From assembly GCF_000429465.1 (NCBI RefSeq), contig NZ_AUBX01000014.1:124001-188000 (forward strand): a stretch of 64,000 nucleotides of DNA, read 5' to 3'. The notes beneath the pieces were generated by a model. That model was not told the origin of the DNA. It did no database searches and worked only from the letters and a program-made list of their open reading frames with translations. Shown here one piece after another: positions 48,709 to 57,426 of the stretch. The position numbers and the translations under genes were made by a program. Origin of the DNA: Algoriphagus vanfongensis DSM 17529. GTDB lineage: Bacteria > Bacteroidota > Bacteroidia > Cytophagales > Cyclobacteriaceae. Within the stretch, counting starts at the first letter, position 1. Each line of letters starts with the position of its first letter.

Positions 48709-49332
48709 TTAAGATTGGTCAATGGATGGTAAATCTTTTCTGGTATTCAACACTTTACTTAAATGCTCCTGACTCACCCCTAAAAAACTCGCAATCTTCT
48801 TTTGCGACAGCCTTGACACAAGATCCAAATTGTTTTGGTAAAAGACTCTAACTTTTTGTTCCAAAGTAGAGGACATATCAGTCAGCAGCCTTTCTTGCAT
48901 TTTTAGGCTGTTGTTTTCGCTAAGCTTGCCGATGTACCGCTCGAAAACTCTTGAATTCTCAAGCAGTTGCAAAAAATCAGATCTTGAAATCTTCAACAGC
49001 ATTGTTGATTCCAATGAAACCAAAGATTTGTCAGTTGGGATTTCATTTTTGAAGCTTTTAAAATCGCCTGCCCACCAGTTTTCTCGAGGAAAAGAAACAG
49101 TAAACTCTCTCCCGGACTCATCCAAATAGGAGTGCTGTAAGAGGCCCTTCGCGACAAAGTATTCGTATTTGCAAAAACCTCCAGCTACCTGAAGTAGCGT
49201 CTTTGGTTTGACCTCTTCAGAAATGAAGTGATCTATTATATACTGAAATTCACTTTGACTTACTGCTACATGCGCATGGATATGTGAATAGAACTGTTTT
49301 TTGCAATACTCTTCAATAGACTTGTCTTTCAT
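48709..49332 (-). CDS. Crp/Fnr family transcriptional regulator
   Basis: A 207-residue regulator. The N-terminal cyclic-nucleotide-binding-like barrel (about 15-125) contains KTLLQVAGGFCKYEYFVAKG and LLQHSYLDESGREFTVSFPR, but the phosphate-binding RxA(S) of true cAMP sites is not clear, so it may bind another ligand or none. A helix-turn-helix is at the C-terminus: QKKIASFLGVSQEHLSKVLN. This layout is common in Bacteroidota Crp-like proteins. It starts at ATG 49332. It is likely to control the SnoaL-like gene behind it, by position only. Confidence 0.88.
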   Translation of the reverse strand: MKDKSIEEYCKKQFYSHIHAHVAVSQSEFQYIIDHFISEEVKPKTLLQVAGGFCKYEYFVAKGLLQHSYLDESGREFTVSFPRENWWAGDFKSFKNEIPTDKSLVSLESTMLLKISRSDFLQLLENSRVFERYIGKLSENNSLKMQERLLTDMSSTLEQKVRVFYQNNLDLVSRLSQKKIASFLGVSQEHLSKVLNTRKDLPSIDQS

Positions 49333-49352
49333 AAGCAACTCCTCTTTTTAAA

Positions 49353-50069
49353 CTAGTGCAACAAGCGCAATCGATAAGCATTCATTGCATTTCTACCCAA
49401 TTGCTCCGTCAGCTTATAATTGGCGATCGCCCCGACTCCAGCTCCAACTACGGGCAGCAACTGGGCGAGTTTTGCCAGATCCAAATAGTCCCGGTAATCC
49501 AACTGAAAAGTCTTCCAATCAAATTCATCCATGGTCTTCGGCAGCGTATCCTTGTAAACATCCCAATTTTCCAGAAGCCCAATCAGATCATTTCTTCGTC
49601 TTTGACTGGAAAAGCTCAGCTGAAACACATAAAGCAAAAACAGCCTTTCCTGATAGTTTTTCGTATCCACGCCGTAAAGAGCTGCGATATCGAAGAGTAA
49701 CTTCATCTTGATCGTCAAGAAAGCAGGAAAGTCAGCCAGCCCCAATAAAATTCCTCCAAAGCCTGTCACAGCACCTTCTACAGAGGCAGTATTGCGATAC
49801 CACTTGATGCGATTCCGAATTTTAAATTCCCGCACTTTCAAAGGCATTGTTTCATCAGGTCTAGGCACTATCCAAGAAGAACCTGTCAACACGGCTTTTA
49901 CCAGGTTTTCGATTGCCAATGTGATTGTTTTATGAACTTTCTCAGGAATCCACTGATTGATTTTGCTCTGGACTCCATGACTCAGTTTACTCCCAAGAGA
50001 AGGAGGCTTTTTCATTTGATAAAGCCAAGAACTGAGTTCTGCATGTACGTAGTGCTGATAGTTATCCAT
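49353..50069 (-). CDS. EcsC family protein
   Basis: A 238-residue protein of the EcsC family. A helical N-terminus (KINQWIPEKVHKTITLAIEN) is followed by the Gly-rich hydrophobic part ASVEGAVTGFGGILLGLADF, KMKLLFDIAALYGVD and the C-terminal LAQLLPVVGAGVGAIANYKL, all EcsC hallmarks. The glycine-rich segments probably associate with membranes. EcsC was first found next to an ABC transporter in Bacillus but has no settled function. It lies 20 bases upstream of the Crp-like gene on the same strand. Confidence 0.88.
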   Translation of the reverse strand: MDNYQHYVHAELSSWLYQMKKPPSLGSKLSHGVQSKINQWIPEKVHKTITLAIENLVKAVLTGSSWIVPRPDETMPLKVREFKIRNRIKWYRNTASVEGAVTGFGGILLGLADFPAFLTIKMKLLFDIAALYGVDTKNYQERLFLLYVFQLSFSSQRRRNDLIGLLENWDVYKDTLPKTMDEFDWKTFQLDYRDYLDLAKLAQLLPVVGAGVGAIANYKLTEQLGRNAMNAYRLRLLH

Positions 50070-50130
50070 GAAAGCGCATATTTTACTAAAGTTTACTTTT
50101 TTCAGGCTTAAGAGTTAGGATTTTGGCAAA

Positions 50131-50161
50131 AAAAATCCTGCCCCATTTGGAGCAGGATTTC
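50131..50161 (-). terminator. Intrinsic terminator after M14 peptidase
   Basis: AAATCCTGC and GCAGGATTT arms, followed by eight T on the minus strand; 18 bases beyond the stop. Confidence 0.85.
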
Positions 50162-50179
50162 TCATTGGATGAATTTCAA

Positions 50180-52888
50180 TTATTTATAAAGCCCATTGAA
50201 AAGCATTTTGAATGTCCCATGAGATTGAGCACGAAAAGTAATTTCCGGTCCAAAACCATAGAATTTCCCTTCGCCAACTTGCGCTTCAAAAGCAGTCACA
50301 CCATTTTTCAAATAGCTCTGACCCCAAGCCCATCCGCTTCGGAGTGGCTCTTCTTCACCAAACCACGCAATAGCTTTTACGCCTTTGCCAGCAGCATCTG
50401 GTCCCAATCTAAAGACAGGAGAGCGATTGAACATGATATAAGAGGTCTCTCCCATACCATAATTGATTGGCTGAGTATTGTCGACATTCATTTCCAAAAC
50501 AGAACCTGGGATGTAGTATTTTTCGCCACTTAATGATACTTCTTTTCCGTTTGCACCCATTTCTACCAAGGCATCCGAGACAGGAAGGCCCAAGTGGAAA
50601 GCAAGATCAGTAGCAGAGCCCACCGTGATGACTTCTCCTCCATTATTCAAAAATTCTTCGATCTGAGGCACAGACTTGTCTCCAGTGAAATTGCCAAGCA
50701 TATGGTGGTACTGCTCATCGATCTCTGAAGCATCTGGTTGAGATCGTCCAAAGCCTCTGCTTCCCACAGAAGGAATTCCAGATCCTATGAAGAGCAACAC
50801 ATCATAGTCATCATTGAGATCGCCGGCATCAATTTTCTGAGGAAATACCAATTCATAGTCAAAGTGGAATTGCTCCAGCATCCATCTCACCCAACCCGAA
50901 GGCATAGAGCCACCATAGTAATCATACAAGCCGATTCTTGCAGGCTTGATTTCAGTAGCGCCTTTAGGCATGGAAGCAGCAATAGGATATACCCCATACT
51001 CTTGGGCCGCTTTTTCCAAAATCGCCTTACCAGCACTTCCCACATAGAAAGAGCCTGCAGGAAGATCATTCACTTCTTCAGAAGTTCGGTAAACTTTCAC
51101 CTTTTCTTTCAAAAGATCATTGACTGCCATGAAAGAGTTATTTCCACGGGCATCAAGCAAATATCCAGATCCTTTTACCAATGATTTAGCAGGAGGAGAC
51201 TGAACTTCTCCATAAGGAACTGCCTCAAAAGGCCCTTCGAAATCTTCCATGATGCGGTCGATCTCGGATCCCATCTGGAATGCTAGAGTCCAACCCGCAG
51301 CATCATAAGGACGGATTGGAGGACCTCCTGGGTACAAGAAATCATTCGGGTGATCCTGCGGCTCAAACATGTCCAAAACGTGCGGACGGAAAGCCTGGTC
51401 TGTCTTCACTATATAAGAACCTGCCGGATAGGACTTGCCATTGACACTGAAATCTGCCGTGGCTTTTTCTACTTTAATCCCTGACTTGATCAAGGCATTC
51501 AAGAACTTGATAGCAGTTGGGAAATCCGCCTGATCTGACGGAAGAATGAAGCCATAAGGATCTTTATTGGCTTCGTCTGTATACACTTCTTCAAAAAACT
51601 CTACAGGCAAGCCGGATCTCCAGCCAGATGGACGCTCCGCATCACCAGCTTTCCTGGCTTTTTCAAAAGCATCCTCTACAGCTTGTGCATACTTAGGATA
51701 AAATGTCCAGGTATCTTTTTGCCCTTTCTCGATGGATCTACGTCCCATCAGGTAGATGTTTCTCAACAATTCATCTCCATGTCTTACGGCATGATTCAAA
51801 ATCGCATAGTTGAGTGAAACAGAATAATCGATAGAAGTCTTAAAATGCCACTCTCTAGGGGTAATCGGATAAGGAGTTCCATTGTTGGGGATCAATCTTT
51901 CAGGCACTAAAGGAACTTCAGATGGAGTTGGGTTGCCGATGATTTCAGTCAAAATACCGATTTGATTGTGATAATAAGGAGTGGTTCTTAAGCCTCCATT
52001 CCACCAAGTAGAAAATACTGATCCATCCAAGCGGGTATATCCTGGCCGATCTTCCTGATGCATACGATTGATCATAGCGGCTCCTACAGCGTCCAGACTC
52101 GTGATGATCAATGGATCGAACACATGATTGAATGGATCTCTATAGGGAGGACCTGCCACCACTGTCCCCGCCGGGCCGGACTGATGGTGATTGTAGATGA
52201 TTTGCGGAATCCATTCCACGTATTGCTGCAGGGACATATTTGTCGCCTCAGCCATATTGTTCATATAAAAATCCCGATTGTTGTCATGACCAACATATTT
52301 TTGGTACAAAATCGGAATGTTTTGATCTCTTTGAGTAGGATCATCCTTTCTCATGTACCACTCAGACATGATTTCCATCCCGTCTGGATTGGCGTGTACA
52401 ATCAAAATAATAACATCCTCTAGTATCTGCAAAGTCTCTTCATCTTCTCTAGAGGCCAATTCGTACAAGGTCTGAATCAATTGATGAGGACCTACTACCT
52501 CGTTGGCATGAAGCCCTCCATCTATCCAGATTACTGGTTTTCCTTCAGAAATCAGTGTTTCTGCTTCTTCCTTGCTGATTTCAGCATGAGCTAATTTCTG
52601 AGAGATCTCTTTGTACCGATCCAGATTTTGGAAATTCTCAGGAGCCGTCACGATCATCATCGGCTGCTCTCTGCCATACTCTGTCTTGCCGATACTGGTC
52701 ATCACTACGCGATCAGATGCATCTGCGACCTTCTTGAAATAAGCCTCAGTTTGGGTAAAAGTAGCGAGCTGATAGTCATCGCCTATATCAAACCCAAAGT
52801 GGGATTTTGGAGTTGGGACACTTTGTGCATGCGCCGCAAAGATGCAGATCCACAAAACGATCCCTGTCAGGGTAAAACGTCTTCTCAT
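50180..52888 (-). CDS. M14 family zinc carboxypeptidase-type metalloprotease, secreted
   Basis: A 902-residue exported enzyme. The signal peptide ends around AAHAQS (about 22). The M14 domain spans about 35-350: zinc ligands H127 and E130 in IDGGLHANEVVG and the histidine in QIIYNHHQSGPAG (about 234-235), with DNNRDFYMNNMAE in between. The catalytic glutamate is probably that in IGILTEIIGNP. The remaining 550 residues include a Rossmann/flavodoxin-like region (VLLFIGSGIPSVGSRGFGRS and DKSVPQIEEFLNNGGEVITV), typical of long Bacteroidota M14 proteins with glutamine-amidotransferase-like C-termini. It probably releases amino acids from peptides in the periplasm or outside. No T9SS domain is seen. 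Confidence 0.92.
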   Translation of the reverse strand: MRRRFTLTGIVLWICIFAAHAQSVPTPKSHFGFDIGDDYQLATFTQTEAYFKKVADASDRVVMTSIGKTEYGREQPMMIVTAPENFQNLDRYKEISQKLAHAEISKEEAETLISEGKPVIWIDGGLHANEVVGPHQLIQTLYELASREDEETLQILEDVIILIVHANPDGMEIMSEWYMRKDDPTQRDQNIPILYQKYVGHDNNRDFYMNNMAEATNMSLQQYVEWIPQIIYNHHQSGPAGTVVAGPPYRDPFNHVFDPLIITSLDAVGAAMINRMHQEDRPGYTRLDGSVFSTWWNGGLRTTPYYHNQIGILTEIIGNPTPSEVPLVPERLIPNNGTPYPITPREWHFKTSIDYSVSLNYAILNHAVRHGDELLRNIYLMGRRSIEKGQKDTWTFYPKYAQAVEDAFEKARKAGDAERPSGWRSGLPVEFFEEVYTDEANKDPYGFILPSDQADFPTAIKFLNALIKSGIKVEKATADFSVNGKSYPAGSYIVKTDQAFRPHVLDMFEPQDHPNDFLYPGGPPIRPYDAAGWTLAFQMGSEIDRIMEDFEGPFEAVPYGEVQSPPAKSLVKGSGYLLDARGNNSFMAVNDLLKEKVKVYRTSEEVNDLPAGSFYVGSAGKAILEKAAQEYGVYPIAASMPKGATEIKPARIGLYDYYGGSMPSGWVRWMLEQFHFDYELVFPQKIDAGDLNDDYDVLLFIGSGIPSVGSRGFGRSQPDASEIDEQYHHMLGNFTGDKSVPQIEEFLNNGGEVITVGSATDLAFHLGLPVSDALVEMGANGKEVSLSGEKYYIPGSVLEMNVDNTQPINYGMGETSYIMFNRSPVFRLGPDAAGKGVKAIAWFGEEEPLRSGWAWGQSYLKNGVTAFEAQVGEGKFYGFGPEITFRAQSHGTFKMLFNGLYK

Positions 52889-53219
52889 AAGGAGTTGAAT
52901 TGGTGGTTTTGTTTCTTTTGCCCTAAAATAAGGGTAAAAAAAGGAGGCCTTGAATAATAGATGTATAATCGCAAAATTTTTACAGGATCGGGAAAAATCG
53001 GGTATACTTTTTCAGATTCACCACGATTTTTCCTACTGATTTGACACAGGAGGGTCAAAAAAACCTAATAATCCAACTTGAGGCTATCTGTATATTGTTG
53101 GATTCGCCCTTTCAAAATAATATTCGGATAAAGGCTACGTGTACTTCCCTTGCCACTAAAAATTATTACTTTTGTATCAGTATCTAGTATGATTCTTTCT
53201 TCAAAAAAACCATTCCTAC
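52889..53219. other. Divergent intergenic region before prs, 331 bases
   Basis: It contains an 8-base inverted repeat AATCCAAC (53070-53077) and GTTGGATT (53097-53104) with 19 bases between, and the prs promoter-like element. No ORF or riboswitch pattern was found. Confidence 0.6.
53167..53174 (+). promoter_or_regulatory. Putative -7 element for prs
   Basis: TACTTTTG, exact consensus, with TTCC 18 bases upstream (53145-53148) as a weak -33. The leader would be about 40 bases. Confidence 0.5.
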
Positions 53220-54146
53220 ATGTCTGAGGTAAAAATATTTGCCGGCTCCAACAGCACCCATCTTGCAGAGAAAATCGCCAAAAACTATGGCAAAAAACTG
53301 GGAGTACTTACCCTGTCCAAATTCAGTGATGGAGAGATGTCTCCAAGCTTCGACGAATCCATCCGAGGCTGTACGGTTTTCATCATCCAGAGTACCAATC
53401 AGCCCAGTGACAACATTTTGGAACTTTGCCTGATGATCGATGCTGCCAAAAGAGCCAGTGCCTATAAAGTCTGCGCCGTCATTCCGTATTTCGGATATGC
53501 TCGCCAAGACCGAAAAGACAGACCTCGGGTATCGATAGCAGCAAAGCTGATCGCCAACATGATCACTTCCGCAGGTGCTGACCGAATCATGACCTGCGAC
53601 TTGCATGCCGGTCAGATTCAGGGATTTTTCGACATACCGTTGGATCATTTGAATGGATCAGCTATCTTTGCACCCTATTTGAGCCAGCTCAACCTGAAGG
53701 ATCTGATTTTTGCAGCTCCAGATGTAGGGGGAGTTGCACGTGCAAGGGCTTATGCCAAGCACTTTGAAGTAGAAATGGTCGTCTGTGATAAGCACAGAAA
53801 AAGAGCCAACGAAATTGCATCAATGCAATTGATCGGAGATGTAGAAGGAAGGGATGTAGTCCTAGTAGATGACTTGGTAGATACAGCAGGTACGCTTTGC
53901 AAAGCTGCAGAAATCATCATGGAAAAAGGAGCCAATTCAGTCAGAGCTATCGTCACTCATGGAGTGCTTTCGGGCAAGGCCTATGAGAATATCGAAAACT
54001 CAGTCTTGGAAGAATTAGTCATCACCGACACAATTCCACTTTCTCAAAAATCTTCAAAAATAAGAGTTCTGTCGGTTGCAGACTTGTTTGCCAAAGCTAT
54101 CCATGCGGTAACGGGTCACACATCCATCAGTTCTCTCTTTATCTAA
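53220..54146 (+). CDS. prs: Ribose-phosphate pyrophosphokinase
   Basis: A 308-residue cytosolic enzyme making PRPP for purine, pyrimidine, NAD and His/Trp synthesis. N-terminus VKIFAGSNSTHLAEKIAKNY, catalytic flexible loop FGYARQDRKDRPRVSIAAKL, TCDLHAGQIQGFFDIPLDHL, and the PRPP-binding loop VVLVDDLVDTAGTL. The length is typical. rplY follows 27 bases later and is probably in the same transcript, an order common in bacteria. Confidence 0.97.
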   Translation: MSEVKIFAGSNSTHLAEKIAKNYGKKLGVLTLSKFSDGEMSPSFDESIRGCTVFIIQSTNQPSDNILELCLMIDAAKRASAYKVCAVIPYFGYARQDRKDRPRVSIAAKLIANMITSAGADRIMTCDLHAGQIQGFFDIPLDHLNGSAIFAPYLSQLNLKDLIFAAPDVGGVARARAYAKHFEVEMVVCDKHRKRANEIASMQLIGDVEGRDVVLVDDLVDTAGTLCKAAEIIMEKGANSVRAIVTHGVLSGKAYENIENSVLEELVITDTIPLSQKSSKIRVLSVADLFAKAIHAVTGHTSISSLFI

Positions 54147-54173
54147 AAGAACCAATTTTAAATACAAATACAT

Positions 54174-54758
54174 ATGAAAACGCTTGAGATTATAGGGTTT
54201 AAAAGAGCAAATCTCGATAGCCAAAGCTTGAATGAGATCAGAGACAACGGAAGCGTACCATGCGTGGTTTACGGTCCTGGTATCCCTGAGCAAATTCATT
54301 TCTCCAGTCCAGCTATCCTTTTCCGCGACTTGATCTACACTCCGGAAGTTCACTTGGTAGAGTTGAACATCGAAGGTACCATCGTCAAAGCTGTATTGAA
54401 GGATGCACAATTTCACCCAGTAAGTGAAGCTTTGATGCACGTAGACTTCATGGCTTACACCGAAGATCGTCCGATCAAATTCGAAATCCCTGTGAAGGTA
54501 ACTGGTAACTCTCCAGGTATTGCTAAAGGTGGTAAATTGGAATTGAAAACAAGATCTTTGAAAGTGAAAGGACTTGCGAAAGACTTCCCTGATTTTGTAG
54601 AAGTAAACATCTCCAAATTGGATTTGGGTAAATCTTTCAAAGTAGGTGAATTGAAGTCTGATAGCTTCGAAATCCTTACCAGCCCTAATGTATCTGTGGT
54701 GACCATCGGTATCCCAAGAGCATTGAGAGGTAAGAAAACTGAAGATTCTGAAGCTTAA
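54174..54758 (+). CDS. rplY: 50S ribosomal protein L25/Ctc (TL5 type)
   Basis: A 194-residue 5S-rRNA-binding protein. The N-terminal L25 domain (IIGFKRANLDSQSLNEIRDN, VPCVVYGPG, HLVELNIEGTIVKAVLKDAQ, FHPVSEALMHVDFMAY) is followed by the C-terminal TL5 beta domain (PVKVTGNSPGIAKGGKLELK). The short charged tail KKTEDSEA is usual. The order prs-rplY-pth is widespread among bacteria. A terminator lies 19 bases after the stop. Confidence 0.95.
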   Translation: MKTLEIIGFKRANLDSQSLNEIRDNGSVPCVVYGPGIPEQIHFSSPAILFRDLIYTPEVHLVELNIEGTIVKAVLKDAQFHPVSEALMHVDFMAYTEDRPIKFEIPVKVTGNSPGIAKGGKLELKTRSLKVKGLAKDFPDFVEVNISKLDLGKSFKVGELKSDSFEILTSPNVSVVTIGIPRALRGKKTEDSEA

Positions 54759-54777
54759 GATCATTCTTATCCCATTT

Positions 54778-54808
54778 AAAATCCTGCCCCAAAGGCAGGA
54801 TTTTTTTA
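54778..54808 (+). terminator. Intrinsic terminator after rplY
   Basis: AAAATCCTGCC, loop CCAAA, GGCAGGATTTTTTT. Confidence 0.9.
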
Positions 54809-54832
54809 TTTTGAACCCAAAACATCATTTCC

Positions 54833-55393
54833 ATGAAATATCTGATCATCGGCCTGGGAAATATCGGACCCGAATACGAACTGACCAGACACAATATAGG
54901 CTTCCTGACGGCAGACAGACTGGCAGACAAGTTTGATGCGACCTGGAAAAGTGACCGACTGGCTTTCAAAACTGAATTGAAACACAAGGGAAGAAACATT
55001 CATCTCATCAAGCCTACCACCTACATGAACCTAAGCGGCAAGGCAGTAAACTACTGGATGAAAGAGCTGAATATCCCCAAAGAAAACATCCTGGTCTTGG
55101 TAGACGAAGTAGCGATCCCATTTGGCAAACTCCGAATGAGAGCCAAAGGAAGCGCCGCAGGACACAATGGACTGAAAAACATCGAAGCTCTCACAGGAGG
55201 TCAAGACTATCCTAGGCTGCGAATGGGTATAGGAGATGACTTCCCCAAAGGCAGACAAGTGGACTTTGTACTTGGCAAATTCACGGAAGGAGAATTTGCA
55301 GAATTGCCACTTATCATGGACAAAGCTATAGATATGGTGCTTGGGTTTTGCACTATCGGCATCGCACAGACGATGACCCAATACAATGATTGA
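54833..55393 (+). CDS. pth: Peptidyl-tRNA hydrolase
   Basis: A 186-residue enzyme that recycles peptidyl-tRNA dropped from ribosomes. Motifs: IIGLGNIGPEYELTRHNIGF with the catalytic histidine, KPTTYMNLSGKAVNYW, LVDEVAIPFGKLRMRAKGSA, AGHNGLKNIEALTGG and RLRMGIGDDFPKGRQVDFVL. All family positions are kept. It comes just before the SAM-riboswitch-controlled metZ, but that gene has its own leader, so pth probably ends its transcript around 55400. Confidence 0.97.
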   Translation: MKYLIIGLGNIGPEYELTRHNIGFLTADRLADKFDATWKSDRLAFKTELKHKGRNIHLIKPTTYMNLSGKAVNYWMKELNIPKENILVLVDEVAIPFGKLRMRAKGSAAGHNGLKNIEALTGGQDYPRLRMGIGDDFPKGRQVDFVLGKFTEGEFAELPLIMDKAIDMVLGFCTIGIAQTMTQYND

Positions 55394-55402
55394 TACATTT
55401 TC

Positions 55403-55433
55403 TTGCAAATAAGGATCGCAAGAACTTTATTTG
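55403..55433 (+). promoter_or_regulatory. Putative promoter of the SAM-riboswitch/metZ transcript
   Basis: TTGC (55403-55406), 19 bases, TTTATTTG (55426-55433), one mismatch to TAnnTTTG. The start would fall near 55440, just before the riboswitch stem P1. Confidence 0.5.
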
Positions 55434-55452
55434 CATCACTTCAGGCAACTGA

Positions 55453-55556
55453 TTTATAAAGAAGAGGCGAGAGAATAGGCTCAAAGACCCTCTGGCAACC
55501 ATTCACTGCGGCGAAAAGGTGCCAAATCCTACCCGGTTTTGGGAACTATAAATTGG
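55453..55556 (+). promoter_or_regulatory. SAM-I riboswitch (S box) before metZ
   Basis: Conserved S-box order: a P1 arm TTTATAAAG, AAGAGGCGAGAG, GGCTC, CTCTGGCAACC, then AAGGTGCCAAATCCTACC, ending CTATAAA that pairs with P1. It would sense S-adenosylmethionine and lower metZ expression when SAM is high. About 90 bases separate it from the start codon; a TCCTTATCCTCTTTTTGG stretch there could be part of the expression platform, but no firm terminator fold was found. Confidence 0.9.
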
Positions 55557-55648
55557 CATTAACTCATCCTTATCCTCTTTTTGGTTCTACAATTCGGGTC
55601 TGATTTTCCAGATAGGCCTGTATATTTTATTTAGAAAAAGAAGGAACC

Positions 55649-56821
55649 ATGAGTCAACATTTCGAAACCAATTCCATTCGGATCAACAAATCCAAATCCA
55701 ATCAAAAGGAGCATTCTGCCCCGATCTATTTAACATCAAGCTTCACATTTGACTCGGCCGAGGAGGCCAGAGCTACATTTGCGGATGAGATCGAAGGAAA
55801 TATCTATTCCAGGTATGCCAACCCCAACTCCACCGATTTGATCGAAAAAATATGCGTTGCAGAAGGTACTGAAGATGGCATTGCCACTGCCTCAGGGATG
55901 GCCGCAATGTTTGGGAGCATTGCTTCTCTTTTGGAGCAAGGAGATCATGTATTGGCAGCCCGATCGCTTTTTGGATCCACCCATCAGCTACTCACTAGAG
56001 TATTTCCCAAATGGGGAATCACCTCTACATACGGCGATATTTCAGATTTTGAAAACTGGGACAATCTCGTCCAAAGCAATACCAAAATGCTCTTCATCGA
56101 AACCCCATCCAATCCCGGCTTGGAAATCATCGATCTGGAATGGGCTGGTAAATTTGCCTCTGCGCATAACTTGATTTTGGTTGTAGACAATTGCTTTGCG
56201 TCCCCATACCTACAGCAACCCGCCAAATGGGGAGCTCACATCGTCACCCACTCTGCTACAAAATATATCGATGGACAGGGCCGTGTATTGGGAGGCTTGA
56301 TTTTGGGCAAAAAAGACTTGATCAAAGATGTCCAATTTTTCACCAGACATACAGGACCGGCTATCTCTCCATTCAATGCGTGGATCCTTTCCAAAAGCAT
56401 GGAAACACTCGGAGTGAGAATGGACCGTCACTGCTCCAATGCTCTGAAAGTCGCAGAATATTTCGAAGGAAATCAACAGATCAATTCAGTCAAATACCCA
56501 TTTCTTAAATCCCATCCACAGCATCATCTTGCTCTCAAGCAAATGAGTCAGGGAGGCGGAATCGTCACCTTGGATCTATTGGGAGGCGTGGCCAGAGCTC
56601 AGCGGTTTATTGACAACTTGCAGATGGTATCTGTCACTGCCAATCTCGGTGATAGCAGGAGTATCGTGACTCATCCAGCATCTACGACTCATAGTAAGCT
56701 TTCCGAAGAGGAACGTCAGCAAGTGGGGATCAGTGATGGATTGGTACGATTGTCAGTAGGCCTTGAGCATGCAGACGACATCATTCAGGATGTAGAGAGA
56801 GCTTTGGAACTTTCGAAATAA
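55649..56821 (+). CDS. metZ: O-succinylhomoserine sulfhydrylase
   Basis: A 390-residue PLP enzyme of the Cys/Met metabolism family that makes homocysteine from an activated homoserine and sulfide. Features: SAPIYLTSSFTFDSAEEARA, NIYSRYANPNSTDLIEKI, the PLP lysine K205 in THSATKYIDGQGRVLGG, and LVRLSVGLEHADDIIQDVER. The sequence context (IYSRYANPN, RVLGG) fits the MetZ branch, though MetB/MetY-like specificity cannot be ruled out. The SAM-I riboswitch upstream places it in methionine synthesis. A terminator lies immediately after the gene. Confidence 0.93.
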   Translation: MSQHFETNSIRINKSKSNQKEHSAPIYLTSSFTFDSAEEARATFADEIEGNIYSRYANPNSTDLIEKICVAEGTEDGIATASGMAAMFGSIASLLEQGDHVLAARSLFGSTHQLLTRVFPKWGITSTYGDISDFENWDNLVQSNTKMLFIETPSNPGLEIIDLEWAGKFASAHNLILVVDNCFASPYLQQPAKWGAHIVTHSATKYIDGQGRVLGGLILGKKDLIKDVQFFTRHTGPAISPFNAWILSKSMETLGVRMDRHCSNALKVAEYFEGNQQINSVKYPFLKSHPQHHLALKQMSQGGGIVTLDLLGGVARAQRFIDNLQMVSVTANLGDSRSIVTHPASTTHSKLSEEERQQVGISDGLVRLSVGLEHADDIIQDVERALELSK

Positions 56822-56827
56822 CACAAC

Positions 56828-56857
56828 AAAGGCAGCCAGTGGCTGCCTTTTCTTTTA
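56828..56857 (+). terminator. Intrinsic terminator after metZ
   Basis: AAAGGCAGCCA and TGGCTGCCTTT form a perfect stem, with TTTTCTTTT following. It overlaps the 3' end of the convergent CBS gene by a few bases. Confidence 0.82.
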
Positions 56858-57316
56858 CCAAGTGGTATGCTTGAGCTTCGGAAATGCCCGAATTACATCT
56901 GACAAACTTAATTGTCCAACTAACCTTCCATCTTTCAAAACTGGAAGTCTTCTAATTTTCAAATCCAAAAAGATCCCAGCCGCATCAAAAAGTGATACAT
57001 CCGGAGAGATTGTATGCAGGTCAGTAGACATGTATTCTTTCACCTTTGCAGGAAAGGTCGGGGTATTGGTATACTTGCCCTTGATGATTTCCTTAAGGCA
57101 ATCCACTTCTGATATAATCCCTATCAATGCGCCTGACTCATCCAAGACCGGACCACCGGATATTTTTCTCTTTGTCAATATTTCCAAAACCTGATCTATC
57201 GTGTCATCAGCACGAAATGTCACCAAGTTAATACTCATGTGATCTCTTACTAAGATTGGATTGGATAGGGGCTTTTTGGGTTCTACCATTCTGACTCCCT
57301 GAAAACTTTTTACCAT
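56855..57316 (-). CDS. CBS-domain pair protein
   Basis: A 153-residue protein that is essentially two CBS domains. The first (about 25-85): VRDHMSINLVTFRADDTIDQ, GPVLDESGALIGIISEVDCL. The second (about 92-150): VKEYMSTDLHTISPDVSLFD, RRLPVLKDGRLVGQLSLSDV. CBS pairs bind adenine nucleotides and act as regulatory modules; a stand-alone pair may sense energy state or modulate a partner. The start is ATG 57316; a TTG two codons earlier is less likely. No partner gene is adjacent. Confidence 0.92.
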   Translation of the reverse strand: MVKSFQGVRMVEPKKPLSNPILVRDHMSINLVTFRADDTIDQVLEILTKRKISGGPVLDESGALIGIISEVDCLKEIIKGKYTNTPTFPAKVKEYMSTDLHTISPDVSLFDAAGIFLDLKIRRLPVLKDGRLVGQLSLSDVIRAFPKLKHTTW

Positions 57317-57426
57317 AGTCAAAAGGATGTTAAGTGAACTTATAATATACTGAATTATTACAAGTTTAAAAAATCAAAATCTTCAATTTAAAGAATAATT
57401 AATCTATAATTTTGAAAAATATAATT

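Noticed and set aside
54054-54764. 236-codon minus-strand frame opposite prs/rplY
   Set aside because: Antisense to the highly biased rplY coding sequence. The translation is Phe/Tyr/Arg-rich and matches nothing.
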